Below, in pieces: positions 41,413-52,700 of a stretch of 64,000 bases of DNA (position 1 is its first letter; each line of letters opens with the position of its first letter). The notes beneath the pieces were generated by a model. That model was not told the DNA's origin. It made no database searches and saw only the letters and a list, made by a program, of their open reading frames with translations. Origin of the DNA: Baylisascaris procyonis (lineage: Eukaryota; Nematoda; Chromadorea; Rhabditida; Ascarididae); contig JAZARR010000153.1 of assembly GCA_037389465.1 (NCBI GenBank), positions 1 to 64,000 of the forward strand. Direction: 5' to 3'. Made by a program: the position numbers and the translations under genes.

Positions 41413-44400
41413 CTAAGCCTAAGCCTAAGCCTAAGCCTAAGCCTAAGCCTAAGCCTAAGCCTAAGCCTAAGCCTAAGCCTAAGCCTAAGCCTAAGCCTAA
41501 GCCTAAGCCTAAGCCTAAGCCTAAGCCTAAGCCTAAGCCTAAGCCTAAGCCTAAGCCTAAGCCTAAGCCTAAGCCTAAGCCTAAGCCTAAGCCTAAGCCT
41601 AAGCCTAAGCCTAAGCCTAAGCCTAAGCCTAAGCCTAAGCCTAAGCCTAAGCCTAAGCCTAAGCCTAAGCCTAAGCCTAAGCCTAAGCCTAAGCCTAAGC
41701 CTAAGCCTAAGCCTAAGCCTAAGCCTAAGCCTAAGCCTAAGCCTAAGCCTAAGCCTAAGCCTAAGCCTAAGCCTAAGCCTAAGCCTAAGCCTAAGCCTAA
41801 GCCTAAGCCTAAGCCTAAGCCTAAGCCTAAGCCTAAGCCTAAGCCTAAGCCTAAGCCTAAGCCTAAGCCTAAGCCTAAGCCTAAGCCTAAGCCTAAGCCT
41901 AAGCCTAAGCCTAAGCCTAAGCCTAAGCCTAAGCCTAAGCCTAAGCCTAAGCCTAAGCCTAAGCCTAAGCCTAAGCCTAAGCCTAAGCCTAAGCCTAAGC
42001 CTAAGCCTAAGCCTAAGCCTAAGCCTAAGCCTAAGCCTAAGCCTAAGCCTAAGCCTAAGCCTAAGCCTAAGCCTAAGCCTAAGCCTAAGCCTAAGCCTAA
42101 GCCTAAGCCTAAGCCTAAGCCTAAGCCTAAGCCTAAGCCTAAGCCTAAGCCTAAGCCTAAGCCTAAGCCTAAGCCTAAGCCTAAGCCTAAGCCTAAGCCT
42201 AAGCCTAAGCCTAAGCCTAAGCCTAAGCCTAAGCCTAAGCCTAAGCCTAAGCCTAAGCCTAAGCCTAAGCCTAAGCCTAAGCCTAAGCCTAAGCCTAAGC
42301 CTAAGCCTAAGCCTAAGCCTAAGCCTAAGCCTAAGCCTAAGCCTAAGCCTAAGCCTAAGCCTAAGCCTAAGCCTAAGCCTAAGCCTAAGCCTAAGCCTAA
42401 GCCTAAGCCTAAGCCTAAGCCTAAGCCTAAGCCTAAGCCTAAGCCTAAGCCTAAGCCTAAGCCTAAGCCTAAGCCTAAGCCTAAGCCTAAGCCTAAGCCT
42501 AAGCCTAAGCCTAAGCCTAAGCCTAAGCCTAAGCCTAAGCCTAAGCCTAAGCCTAAGCCTAAGCCTAAGCCTAAGCCTAAGCCTAAGCCTAAGCCTAAGC
42601 CTAAGCCTAAGCCTAAGCCTAAGCCTAAGCCTAAGCCTAAGCCTAAGCCTAAGCCTAAGCCTAAGCCTAAGCCTAAGCCTAAGCCTAAGCCTAAGCCTAA
42701 GCCTAAGCCTAAGCCTAAGCCTAAGCCTAAGCCTAAGCCTAAGCCTAAGCCTAAGCCTAAGCCTAAGCCTAAGCCTAAGCCTAAGCCTAAGCCTAAGCCT
42801 AAGCCTAAGCCTAAGCCTAAGCCTAAGCCTAAGCCTAAGCCTAAGCCTAAGCCTAAGCCTAAGCCTAAGCCTAAGCCTAAGCCTAAGCCTAAGCCTAAGC
42901 CTAAGCCTAAGCCTAAGCCTAAGCCTAAGCCTAAGCCTAAGCCTAAGCCTAAGCCTAAGCCTAAGCCTAAGCCTAAGCCTAAGCCTAAGCCTAAGCCTAA
43001 GCCTAAGCCTAAGCCTAAGCCTAAGCCTAAGCCTAAGCCTAAGCCTAAGCCTAAGCCTAAGCCTAAGCCTAAGCCTAAGCCTAAGCCTAAGCCTAAGCCT
43101 AAGCCTAAGCCTAAGCCTAAGCCTAAGCCTAAGCCTAAGCCTAAGCCTAAGCCTAAGCCTAAGCCTAAGCCTAAGCCTAAGCCTAAGCCTAAGCCTAAGC
43201 CTAAGCCTAAGCCTAAGCCTAAGCCTAAGCCTAAGCCTAAGCCTAAGCCTAAGCCTAAGCCTAAGCCTAAGCCTAAGCCTAAGCCTAAGCCTAAGCCTAA
43301 GCCTAAGCCTAAGCCTAAGCCTAAGCCTAAGCCTAAGCCTAAGCCTAAGCCTAAGCCTAAGCCTAAGCCTAAGCCTAAGCCTAAGCCTAAGCCTAAGCCT
43401 AAGCCTAAGCCTAAGCCTAAGCCTAAGCCTAAGCCTAAGCCTAAGCCTAAGCCTAAGCCTAAGCCTAAGCCTAAGCCTAAGCCTAAGCCTAAGCCTAAGC
43501 CTAAGCCTAAGCCTAAGCCTAAGCCTAAGCCTAAGCCTAAGCCTAAGCCTAAGCCTAAGCCTAAGCCTAAGCCTAAGCCTAAGCCTAAGCCTAAGCCTAA
43601 GCCTAAGCCTAAGCCTAAGCCTAAGCCTAAGCCTAAGCCTAAGCCTAAGCCTAAGCCTAAGCCTAAGCCTAAGCCTAAGCCTAAGCCTAAGCCTAAGCCT
43701 AAGCCTAAGCCTAAGCCTAAGCCTAAGCCTAAGCCTAAGCCTAAGCCTAAGCCTAAGCCTAAGCCTAAGCCTAAGCCTAAGCCTAAGCCTAAGCCTAAGC
43801 CTAAGCCTAAGCCTAAGCCTAAGCCTAAGCCTAAGCCTAAGCCTAAGCCTAAGCCTAAGCCTAAGCCTAAGCCTAAGCCTAAGCCTAAGCCTAAGCCTAA
43901 GCCTAAGCCTAAGCCTAAGCCTAAGCCTAAGCCTAAGCCTAAGCCTAAGCCTAAGCCTAAGCCTAAGCCTAAGCCTAAGCCTAAGCCTAAGCCTAAGCCT
44001 AAGCCTAAGCCTAAGCCTAAGCCTAAGCCTAAGCCTAAGCCTAAGCCTAAGCCTAAGCCTAAGCCTAAGCCTAAGCCTAAGCCTAAGCCTAAGCCTAAGC
44101 CTAAGCCTAAGCCTAAGCCTAAGCCTAAGCCTAAGCCTAAGCCTAAGCCTAAGCCTAAGCCTAAGCCTAAGCCTAAGCCTAAGCCTAAGCCTAAGCCTAA
44201 GCCTAAGCCTAAGCCTAAGCCTAAGCCTAAGCCTAAGCCTAAGCCTAAGCCTAAGCCTAAGCCTAAGCCTAAGCCTAAGCCTAAGCCTAAGCCTAAGCCT
44301 AAGCCTAAGCCTAAGCCTAAGCCTAAGCCTAAGCCTAAGCCTAAGCCTAAGCCTAAGCCTAAGCCTAAGCCTAAGCCTAAGCCTAAGCCTAAGCCTAAGC

Positions 44401-47400
44401 CTAAGCCTAAGCCTAAGCCTAAGCCTAAGCCTAAGCCTAAGCCTAAGCCTAAGCCTAAGCCTAAGCCTAAGCCTAAGCCTAAGCCTAAGCCTAAGCCTAA
44501 GCCTAAGCCTAAGCCTAAGCCTAAGCCTAAGCCTAAGCCTAAGCCTAAGCCTAAGCCTAAGCCTAAGCCTAAGCCTAAGCCTAAGCCTAAGCCTAAGCCT
44601 AAGCCTAAGCCTAAGCCTAAGCCTAAGCCTAAGCCTAAGCCTAAGCCTAAGCCTAAGCCTAAGCCTAAGCCTAAGCCTAAGCCTAAGCCTAAGCCTAAGC
44701 CTAAGCCTAAGCCTAAGCCTAAGCCTAAGCCTAAGCCTAAGCCTAAGCCTAAGCCTAAGCCTAAGCCTAAGCCTAAGCCTAAGCCTAAGCCTAAGCCTAA
44801 GCCTAAGCCTAAGCCTAAGCCTAAGCCTAAGCCTAAGCCTAAGCCTAAGCCTAAGCCTAAGCCTAAGCCTAAGCCTAAGCCTAAGCCTAAGCCTAAGCCT
44901 AAGCCTAAGCCTAAGCCTAAGCCTAAGCCTAAGCCTAAGCCTAAGCCTAAGCCTAAGCCTAAGCCTAAGCCTAAGCCTAAGCCTAAGCCTAAGCCTAAGC
45001 CTAAGCCTAAGCCTAAGCCTAAGCCTAAGCCTAAGCCTAAGCCTAAGCCTAAGCCTAAGCCTAAGCCTAAGCCTAAGCCTAAGCCTAAGCCTAAGCCTAA
45101 GCCTAAGCCTAAGCCTAAGCCTAAGCCTAAGCCTAAGCCTAAGCCTAAGCCTAAGCCTAAGCCTAAGCCTAAGCCTAAGCCTAAGCCTAAGCCTAAGCCT
45201 AAGCCTAAGCCTAAGCCTAAGCCTAAGCCTAAGCCTAAGCCTAAGCCTAAGCCTAAGCCTAAGCCTAAGCCTAAGCCTAAGCCTAAGCCTAAGCCTAAGC
45301 CTAAGCCTAAGCCTAAGCCTAAGCCTAAGCCTAAGCCTAAGCCTAAGCCTAAGCCTAAGCCTAAGCCTAAGCCTAAGCCTAAGCCTAAGCCTAAGCCTAA
45401 GCCTAAGCCTAAGCCTAAGCCTAAGCCTAAGCCTAAGCCTAAGCCTAAGCCTAAGCCTAAGCCTAAGCCTAAGCCTAAGCCTAAGCCTAAGCCTAAGCCT
45501 AAGCCTAAGCCTAAGCCTAAGCCTAAGCCTAAGCCTAAGCCTAAGCCTAAGCCTAAGCCTAAGCCTAAGCCTAAGCCTAAGCCTAAGCCTAAGCCTAAGC
45601 CTAAGCCTAAGCCTAAGCCTAAGCCTAAGCCTAAGCCTAAGCCTAAGCCTAAGCCTAAGCCTAAGCCTAAGCCTAAGCCTAAGCCTAAGCCTAAGCCTAA
45701 GCCTAAGCCTAAGCCTAAGCCTAAGCCTAAGCCTAAGCCTAAGCCTAAGCCTAAGCCTAAGCCTAAGCCTAAGCCTAAGCCTAAGCCTAAGCCTAAGCCT
45801 AAGCCTAAGCCTAAGCCTAAGCCTAAGCCTAAGCCTAAGCCTAAGCCTAAGCCTAAGCCTAAGCCTAAGCCTAAGCCTAAGCCTAAGCCTAAGCCTAAGC
45901 CTAAGCCTAAGCCTAAGCCTAAGCCTAAGCCTAAGCCTAAGCCTAAGCCTAAGCCTAAGCCTAAGCCTAAGCCTAAGCCTAAGCCTAAGCCTAAGCCTAA
46001 GCCTAAGCCTAAGCCTAAGCCTAAGCCTAAGCCTAAGCCTAAGCCTAAGCCTAAGCCTAAGCCTAAGCCTAAGCCTAAGCCTAAGCCTAAGCCTAAGCCT
46101 AAGCCTAAGCCTAAGCCCTAAGCCTAAGCCTAAGCCTAAGCCTAAGCCTAAGCCTAAGCCTAAGCCTAAGCCTAAGCCTAAGCCTAAGCCTAAGCCTAAG
46201 CCTAAGCCTAAGCCTAAGCCTAAGCCTAAGCCTAAGCCTAAGCCTAAGCCTAAGCCTAAGCCTAAGCCTAAGCCTAAGCCTAAGCCTAAGCCTAAGCCTA
46301 AGCCTAAGCCTAAGCCTAAGCCTAAGCCTAAGCCTAAGCCTAAGCCTAAGCCTAAGCCTAAGCCTAAGCCTAAGCCTAAGCCTAAGCCTAAGCCTAAGCC
46401 TAAGCCTAAGCCTAAGCCTAAGCCTAAGCCTAAGCCTAAGCCTAAGCCTAAGCCTAAGCCTAAGCCTAAGCCTAAGCCTAAGCCTAAGCCTAAGCCTAAG
46501 CCTAAGCCTAAGCCTAAGCCTAAGCCTAAGCCTAAGCCTAAGCCTAAGCCTAAGCCTAAGCCTAAGCCTAAGCCTAAGCCTAAGCCTAAGCCTAAGCCTA
46601 AGCCTAAGCCTAAGCCTAAGCCTAAGCCTAAGCCTAAGCCTAAGCCTAAGCCTAAGCCTAAGCCTAAGCCTAAGCCTAAGCCTAAGCCTAAGCCTAAGCC
46701 TAAGCCTAAGCCTAAGCCTAAGCCTAAGCCTAAGCCTAAGCCTAAGCCTAAGCCTAAGCCTAAGCCTAAGCCTAAGCCTAAGCCTAAGCCTAAGCCTAAG
46801 CCTAAGCCTAAGCCTAAGCCTAAGCCTAAGCCTAAGCCTAAGCCTAAGCCTAAGCCTAAGCCTAAGCCTAAGCCTAAGCCTAAGCCTAAGCCTAAGCCTA
46901 AGCCTAAGCCTAAGCCTAAGCCTAAGCCTAAGCCTAAGCCTAAGCCTAAGCCTAAGCCTAAGCCTAAGCCTAAGCCTAAGCCTAAGCCTAAGCCTAAGCC
47001 TAAGCCTAAGCCTAAGCCTAAGCCTAAGCCTAAGCCTAAGCCTAAGCCTAAGCCTAAGCCTAAGCCTAAGCCTAAGCCTAAGCCTAAGCCTAAGCCTAAG
47101 CCTAAGCCTAAGCCTAAGCCTAAGCCTAAGCCTAAGCCTAAGCCTAAGCCTAAGCCTAAGCCTAAGCCTAAGCCTAAGCCTAAGCCTAAGCCTAAGCCTA
47201 AGCCTAAGCCTAAGCCTAAGCCTAAGCCTAAGCCTAAGCCTAAGCCTAAGCCTAAGCCTAAGCCTAAGCCTAAGCCTAAGCCTAAGCCTAAGCCTAAGCC
47301 TAAGCCTAAGCCTAAGCCTAAGCCTAAGCCTAAGCCTAAGCCTAAGCCTAAGCCTAAGCCTAAGCCTAAGCCTAAGCCTAAGCCTAAGCCTAAGCCTAAG

Positions 47401-49701
47401 CCTAAGCCTAAGCCTAAGCCTAAGCCTAAGCCTAAGCCTAAGCCTAAGCCTAAGCCTAAGCCTAAGCCTAAGCCTAAGCCTAAGCCTAAGCCTAAGCCTA
47501 AGCCTAAGCCTAAGCCTAAGCCTAAGCCTAAGCCTAAGCCTAAGCCTAAGCCTAAGCCTAAGCCTAAGCCTAAGCCTAAGCCTAAGCCTAAGCCTAAGCC
47601 TAAGCCTAAGCCTAAGCCTAAGCCTAAGCCTAAGCCTAAGCCTAAGCCTAAGCCTAAGCCTAAGCCTAAGCCTAAGCCTAAGCCTAAGCCTAAGCCTAAG
47701 CCTAAGCCTAAGCCTAAGCCTAAGCCTAAGCCTAAGCCTAAGCCTAAGCCTAAGCCTAAGCCTAAGCCTAAGCCTAAGCCTAAGCCTAAGCCTAAGCCTA
47801 AGCCTAAGCCTAAGCCTAAGCCTAAGCCTAAGCCTAAGCCTAAGCCTAAGCCTAAGCCTAAGCCTAAGCCTAAGCCTAAGCCTAAGCCTAAGCCTAAGCC
47901 TAAGCCTAAGCCTAAGCCTAAGCCTAAGCCTAAGCCTAAGCCTAAGCCTAAGCCTAAGCCTAAGCCTAAGCCTAAGCCTAAGCCTAAGCCTAAGCCTAAG
48001 CCTAAGCCTAAGCCTAAGCCTAAGCCTAAGCCTAAGCCTAAGCCTAAGCCTAAGCCTAAGCCTAAGCCTAAGCCTAAGCCTAAGCCTAAGCCTAAGCCTA
48101 AGCCTAAGCCTAAGCCTAAGCCTAAGCCTAAGCCTAAGCCTAAGCCTAAGCCTAAGCCTAAGCCTAAGCCTAAGCCTAAGCCTAAGCCTAAGCCTAAGCC
48201 TAAGCCTAAGCCTAAGCCTAAGCCTAAGCCTAAGCCTAAGCCTAAGCCTAAGCCTAAGCCTAAGCCTAAGCCTAAGCCTAAGCCTAAGCCTAAGCCTAAG
48301 CCTAAGCCTAAGCCTAAGCCTAAGCCTAAGCCTAAGCCTAAGCCTAAGCCTAAGCCTAAGCCTAAGCCTAAGCCTAAGCCTAAGCCTAAGCCTAAGCCTA
48401 AGCCTAAGCCTAAGCCTAAGCCTAAGCCTAAGCCTAAGCCTAAGCCTAAGCCTAAGCCTAAGCCTAAGCCTAAGCCTAAGCCTAAGCCTAAGCCTAAGCC
48501 TAAGCCTAAGCCTAAGCCTAAGCCTAAGCCTAAGCCTAAGCCTAAGCCTAAGCCTAAGCCTAAGCCTAAGCCTAAGCCTAAGCCTAAGCCTAAGCCTAAG
48601 CCTAAGCCTAAGCCTAAGCCTAAGCCTAAGCCTAAGCCTAAGCCTAAGCCTAAGCCTAAGCCTAAGCCTAAGCCTAAGCCTAAGCCTAAGCCTAAGCCTA
48701 AGCCTAAGCCTAAGCCTAAGCCTAAGCCTAAGCCTAAGCCTAAGCCTAAGCCTAAGCCTAAGCCTAAGCCTAAGCCTAAGCCTAAGCCTAAGCCTAAGCC
48801 TAAGCCTAAGCCTAAGCCTAAGCCTAAGCCTAAGCCTAAGCCTAAGCCTAAGCCTAAGCCTAAGCCTAAGCCTAAGCCTAAGCCTAAGCCTAAGCCTAAG
48901 CCTAAGCCTAAGCCTAAGCCTAAGCCTAAGCCTAAGCCTAAGCCTAAGCCTAAGCCTAAGCCTAAGCCTAAGCCTAAGCCTAAGCCTAAGCCTAAGCCTA
49001 AGCCTAAGCCTAAGCCTAAGCCTAAGCCTAAGCCTAAGCCTAAGCCTAAGCCTAAGCCTAAGCCTAAGCCTAAGCCTAAGCCTAAGCCTAAGCCTAAGCC
49101 TAAGCCTAAGCCTAAGCCTAAGCCTAAGCCTAAGCCTAAGCCTAAGCCTAAGCCTAAGCCTAAGCCTAAGCCTAAGCCTAAGCCTAAGCCTAAGCCTAAG
49201 CCTAAGCCTAAGCCTAAGCCTAAGCCTAAGCCTAAGCCTAAGCCTAAGCCTAAGCCTAAGCCTAAGCCTAAGCCTAAGCCTAAGCCTAAGCCTAAGCCTA
49301 AGCCTAAGCCTAAGCCTAAGCCTAAGCCTAAGCCTAAGCCTAAGCCTAAGCCTAAGCCTAAGCCTAAGCCTAAGCCTAAGCCTAAGCCTAAGCCTAAGCC
49401 TAAGCCTAAGCCTAAGCCTAAGCCTAAGCCTAAGCCTAAGCCTAAGCCTAAGCCTAAGCCTAAGCCTAAGCCTAAGCCTAAGCCTAAGCCTAAGCCTAAG
49501 CCTAAGCCTAAGCCTAAGCCTAAGCCTAAGCCTAAGCCTAAGCCTAAGCCTAAGCCTAAGCCTAAGCCTAAGCCTAAGCCTAAGCCTAAGCCTAAGCCTA
49601 AGCCTAAGCCTAAGCCTAAGCCTAAGCCTAAGCCTAAGCCTAAGCCTAAGCCTAAGCCTAAGCCTAAGCCTAAGCCTAAGCCTAAGCCTAAGCCTAAGCC
49701 C
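41413..49701. other. Three isolated C insertions (GCCCTAA)
   Basis: One extra C lies at about 41413, 46118 and 49701, and nothing else changes over more than 8 kb. All three lengthen the CC dinucleotide to CCC. This uniform type fits a homopolymer-length error or slippage better than random mutation. Confidence 0.8.
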
Positions 49702-52700
49702 TAAGCCTAAGCCTAAGCCTAAGCCTAAGCCTAAGCCTAAGCCTAAGCCTAAGCCTAAGCCTAAGCCTAAGCCTAAGCCTAAGCCTAAGCCTAAGCCTAA
49801 GCCTAAGCCTAAGCCTAAGCCTAAGCCTAAGCCTAAGCCTAAGCCTAAGCCTAAGCCTAAGCCTAAGCCTAAGCCTAAGCCTAAGCCTAAGCCTAAGCCT
49901 AAGCCTAAGCCTAAGCCTAAGCCTAAGCCTAAGCCTAAGCCTAAGCCTAAGCCTAAGCCTAAGCCTAAGCCTAAGCCTAAGCCTAAGCCTAAGCCTAAGC
50001 CTAAGCCTAAGCCTAAGCCTAAGCCTAAGCCTAAGCCTAAGCCTAAGCCTAAGCCTAAGCCTAAGCCTAAGCCTAAGCCTAAGCCTAAGCCTAAGCCTAA
50101 GCCTAAGCCTAAGCCTAAGCCTAAGCCTAAGCCTAAGCCTAAGCCTAAGCCTAAGCCTAAGCCTAAGCCTAAGCCTAAGCCTAAGCCTAAGCCTAAGCCT
50201 AAGCCTAAGCCTAAGCCTAAGCCTAAGCCTAAGCCTAAGCCTAAGCCTAAGCCTAAGCCTAAGCCTAAGCCTAAGCCTAAGCCTAAGCCTAAGCCTAAGC
50301 CTAAGCCTAAGCCTAAGCCTAAGCCTAAGCCTAAGCCTAAGCCTAAGCCTAAGCCTAAGCCTAAGCCTAAGCCTAAGCCTAAGCCTAAGCCTAAGCCTAA
50401 GCCTAAGCCTAAGCCTAAGCCTAAGCCTAAGCCTAAGCCTAAGCCTAAGCCTAAGCCTAAGCCTAAGCCTAAGCCTAAGCCTAAGCCTAAGCCTAAGCCT
50501 AAGCCTAAGCCTAAGCCTAAGCCTAAGCCTAAGCCTAAGCCTAAGCCTAAGCCTAAGCCTAAGCCTAAGCCTAAGCCTAAGCCTAAGCCTAAGCCTAAGC
50601 CTAAGCCTAAGCCTAAGCCTAAGCCTAAGCCTAAGCCTAAGCCTAAGCCTAAGCCTAAGCCTAAGCCTAAGCCTAAGCCTAAGCCTAAGCCTAAGCCTAA
50701 GCCTAAGCCTAAGCCTAAGCCTAAGCCTAAGCCTAAGCCTAAGCCTAAGCCTAAGCCTAAGCCTAAGCCTAAGCCTAAGCCTAAGCCTAAGCCTAAGCCT
50801 AAGCCTAAGCCTAAGCCTAAGCCTAAGCCTAAGCCTAAGCCTAAGCCTAAGCCTAAGCCTAAGCCTAAGCCTAAGCCTAAGCCTAAGCCTAAGCCTAAGC
50901 CTAAGCCTAAGCCTAAGCCTAAGCCTAAGCCTAAGCCTAAGCCTAAGCCTAAGCCTAAGCCTAAGCCTAAGCCTAAGCCTAAGCCTAAGCCTAAGCCTAA
51001 GCCTAAGCCTAAGCCTAAGCCTAAGCCTAAGCCTAAGCCTAAGCCTAAGCCTAAGCCTAAGCCTAAGCCTAAGCCTAAGCCTAAGCCTAAGCCTAAGCCT
51101 AAGCCTAAGCCTAAGCCTAAGCCTAAGCCTAAGCCTAAGCCTAAGCCTAAGCCTAAGCCTAAGCCTAAGCCTAAGCCTAAGCCTAAGCCTAAGCCTAAGC
51201 CTAAGCCTAAGCCTAAGCCTAAGCCTAAGCCTAAGCCTAAGCCTAAGCCTAAGCCTAAGCCTAAGCCTAAGCCTAAGCCTAAGCCTAAGCCTAAGCCTAA
51301 GCCTAAGCCTAAGCCTAAGCCTAAGCCTAAGCCTAAGCCTAAGCCTAAGCCTAAGCCTAAGCCTAAGCCTAAGCCTAAGCCTAAGCCTAAGCCTAAGCCT
51401 AAGCCTAAGCCTAAGCCTAAGCCTAAGCCTAAGCCTAAGCCTAAGCCTAAGCCTAAGCCTAAGCCTAAGCCTAAGCCTAAGCCTAAGCCTAAGCCTAAGC
51501 CTAAGCCTAAGCCTAAGCCTAAGCCTAAGCCTAAGCCTAAGCCTAAGCCTAAGCCTAAGCCTAAGCCTAAGCCTAAGCCTAAGCCTAAGCCTAAGCCTAA
51601 GCCTAAGCCTAAGCCTAAGCCTAAGCCTAAGCCTAAGCCTAAGCCTAAGCCTAAGCCTAAGCCTAAGCCTAAGCCTAAGCCTAAGCCTAAGCCTAAGCCT
51701 AAGCCTAAGCCTAAGCCTAAGCCTAAGCCTAAGCCTAAGCCTAAGCCTAAGCCTAAGCCTAAGCCTAAGCCTAAGCCTAAGCCTAAGCCTAAGCCTAAGC
51801 CTAAGCCTAAGCCTAAGCCTAAGCCTAAGCCTAAGCCTAAGCCTAAGCCTAAGCCTAAGCCTAAGCCTAAGCCTAAGCCTAAGCCTAAGCCTAAGCCTAA
51901 GCCTAAGCCTAAGCCTAAGCCTAAGCCTAAGCCTAAGCCTAAGCCTAAGCCTAAGCCTAAGCCTAAGCCTAAGCCTAAGCCTAAGCCTAAGCCTAAGCCT
52001 AAGCCTAAGCCTAAGCCTAAGCCTAAGCCTAAGCCTAAGCCTAAGCCTAAGCCTAAGCCTAAGCCTAAGCCTAAGCCTAAGCCTAAGCCTAAGCCTAAGC
52101 CTAAGCCTAAGCCTAAGCCTAAGCCTAAGCCTAAGCCTAAGCCTAAGCCTAAGCCTAAGCCTAAGCCTAAGCCTAAGCCTAAGCCTAAGCCTAAGCCTAA
52201 GCCTAAGCCTAAGCCTAAGCCTAAGCCTAAGCCTAAGCCTAAGCCTAAGCCTAAGCCTAAGCCTAAGCCTAAGCCTAAGCCTAAGCCTAAGCCTAAGCCT
52301 AAGCCTAAGCCTAAGCCTAAGCCTAAGCCTAAGCCTAAGCCTAAGCCTAAGCCTAAGCCTAAGCCTAAGCCTAAGCCTAAGCCTAAGCCTAAGCCTAAGC
52401 CTAAGCCTAAGCCTAAGCCTAAGCCTAAGCCTAAGCCTAAGCCTAAGCCTAAGCCTAAGCCTAAGCCTAAGCCTAAGCCTAAGCCTAAGCCTAAGCCTAA
52501 GCCTAAGCCTAAGCCTAAGCCTAAGCCTAAGCCTAAGCCTAAGCCTAAGCCTAAGCCTAAGCCTAAGCCTAAGCCTAAGCCTAAGCCTAAGCCTAAGCCT
52601 AAGCCTAAGCCTAAGCCTAAGCCTAAGCCTAAGCCTAAGCCTAAGCCTAAGCCTAAGCCTAAGCCTAAGCCTAAGCCTAAGCCTAAGCCTAAGCCTAAGC

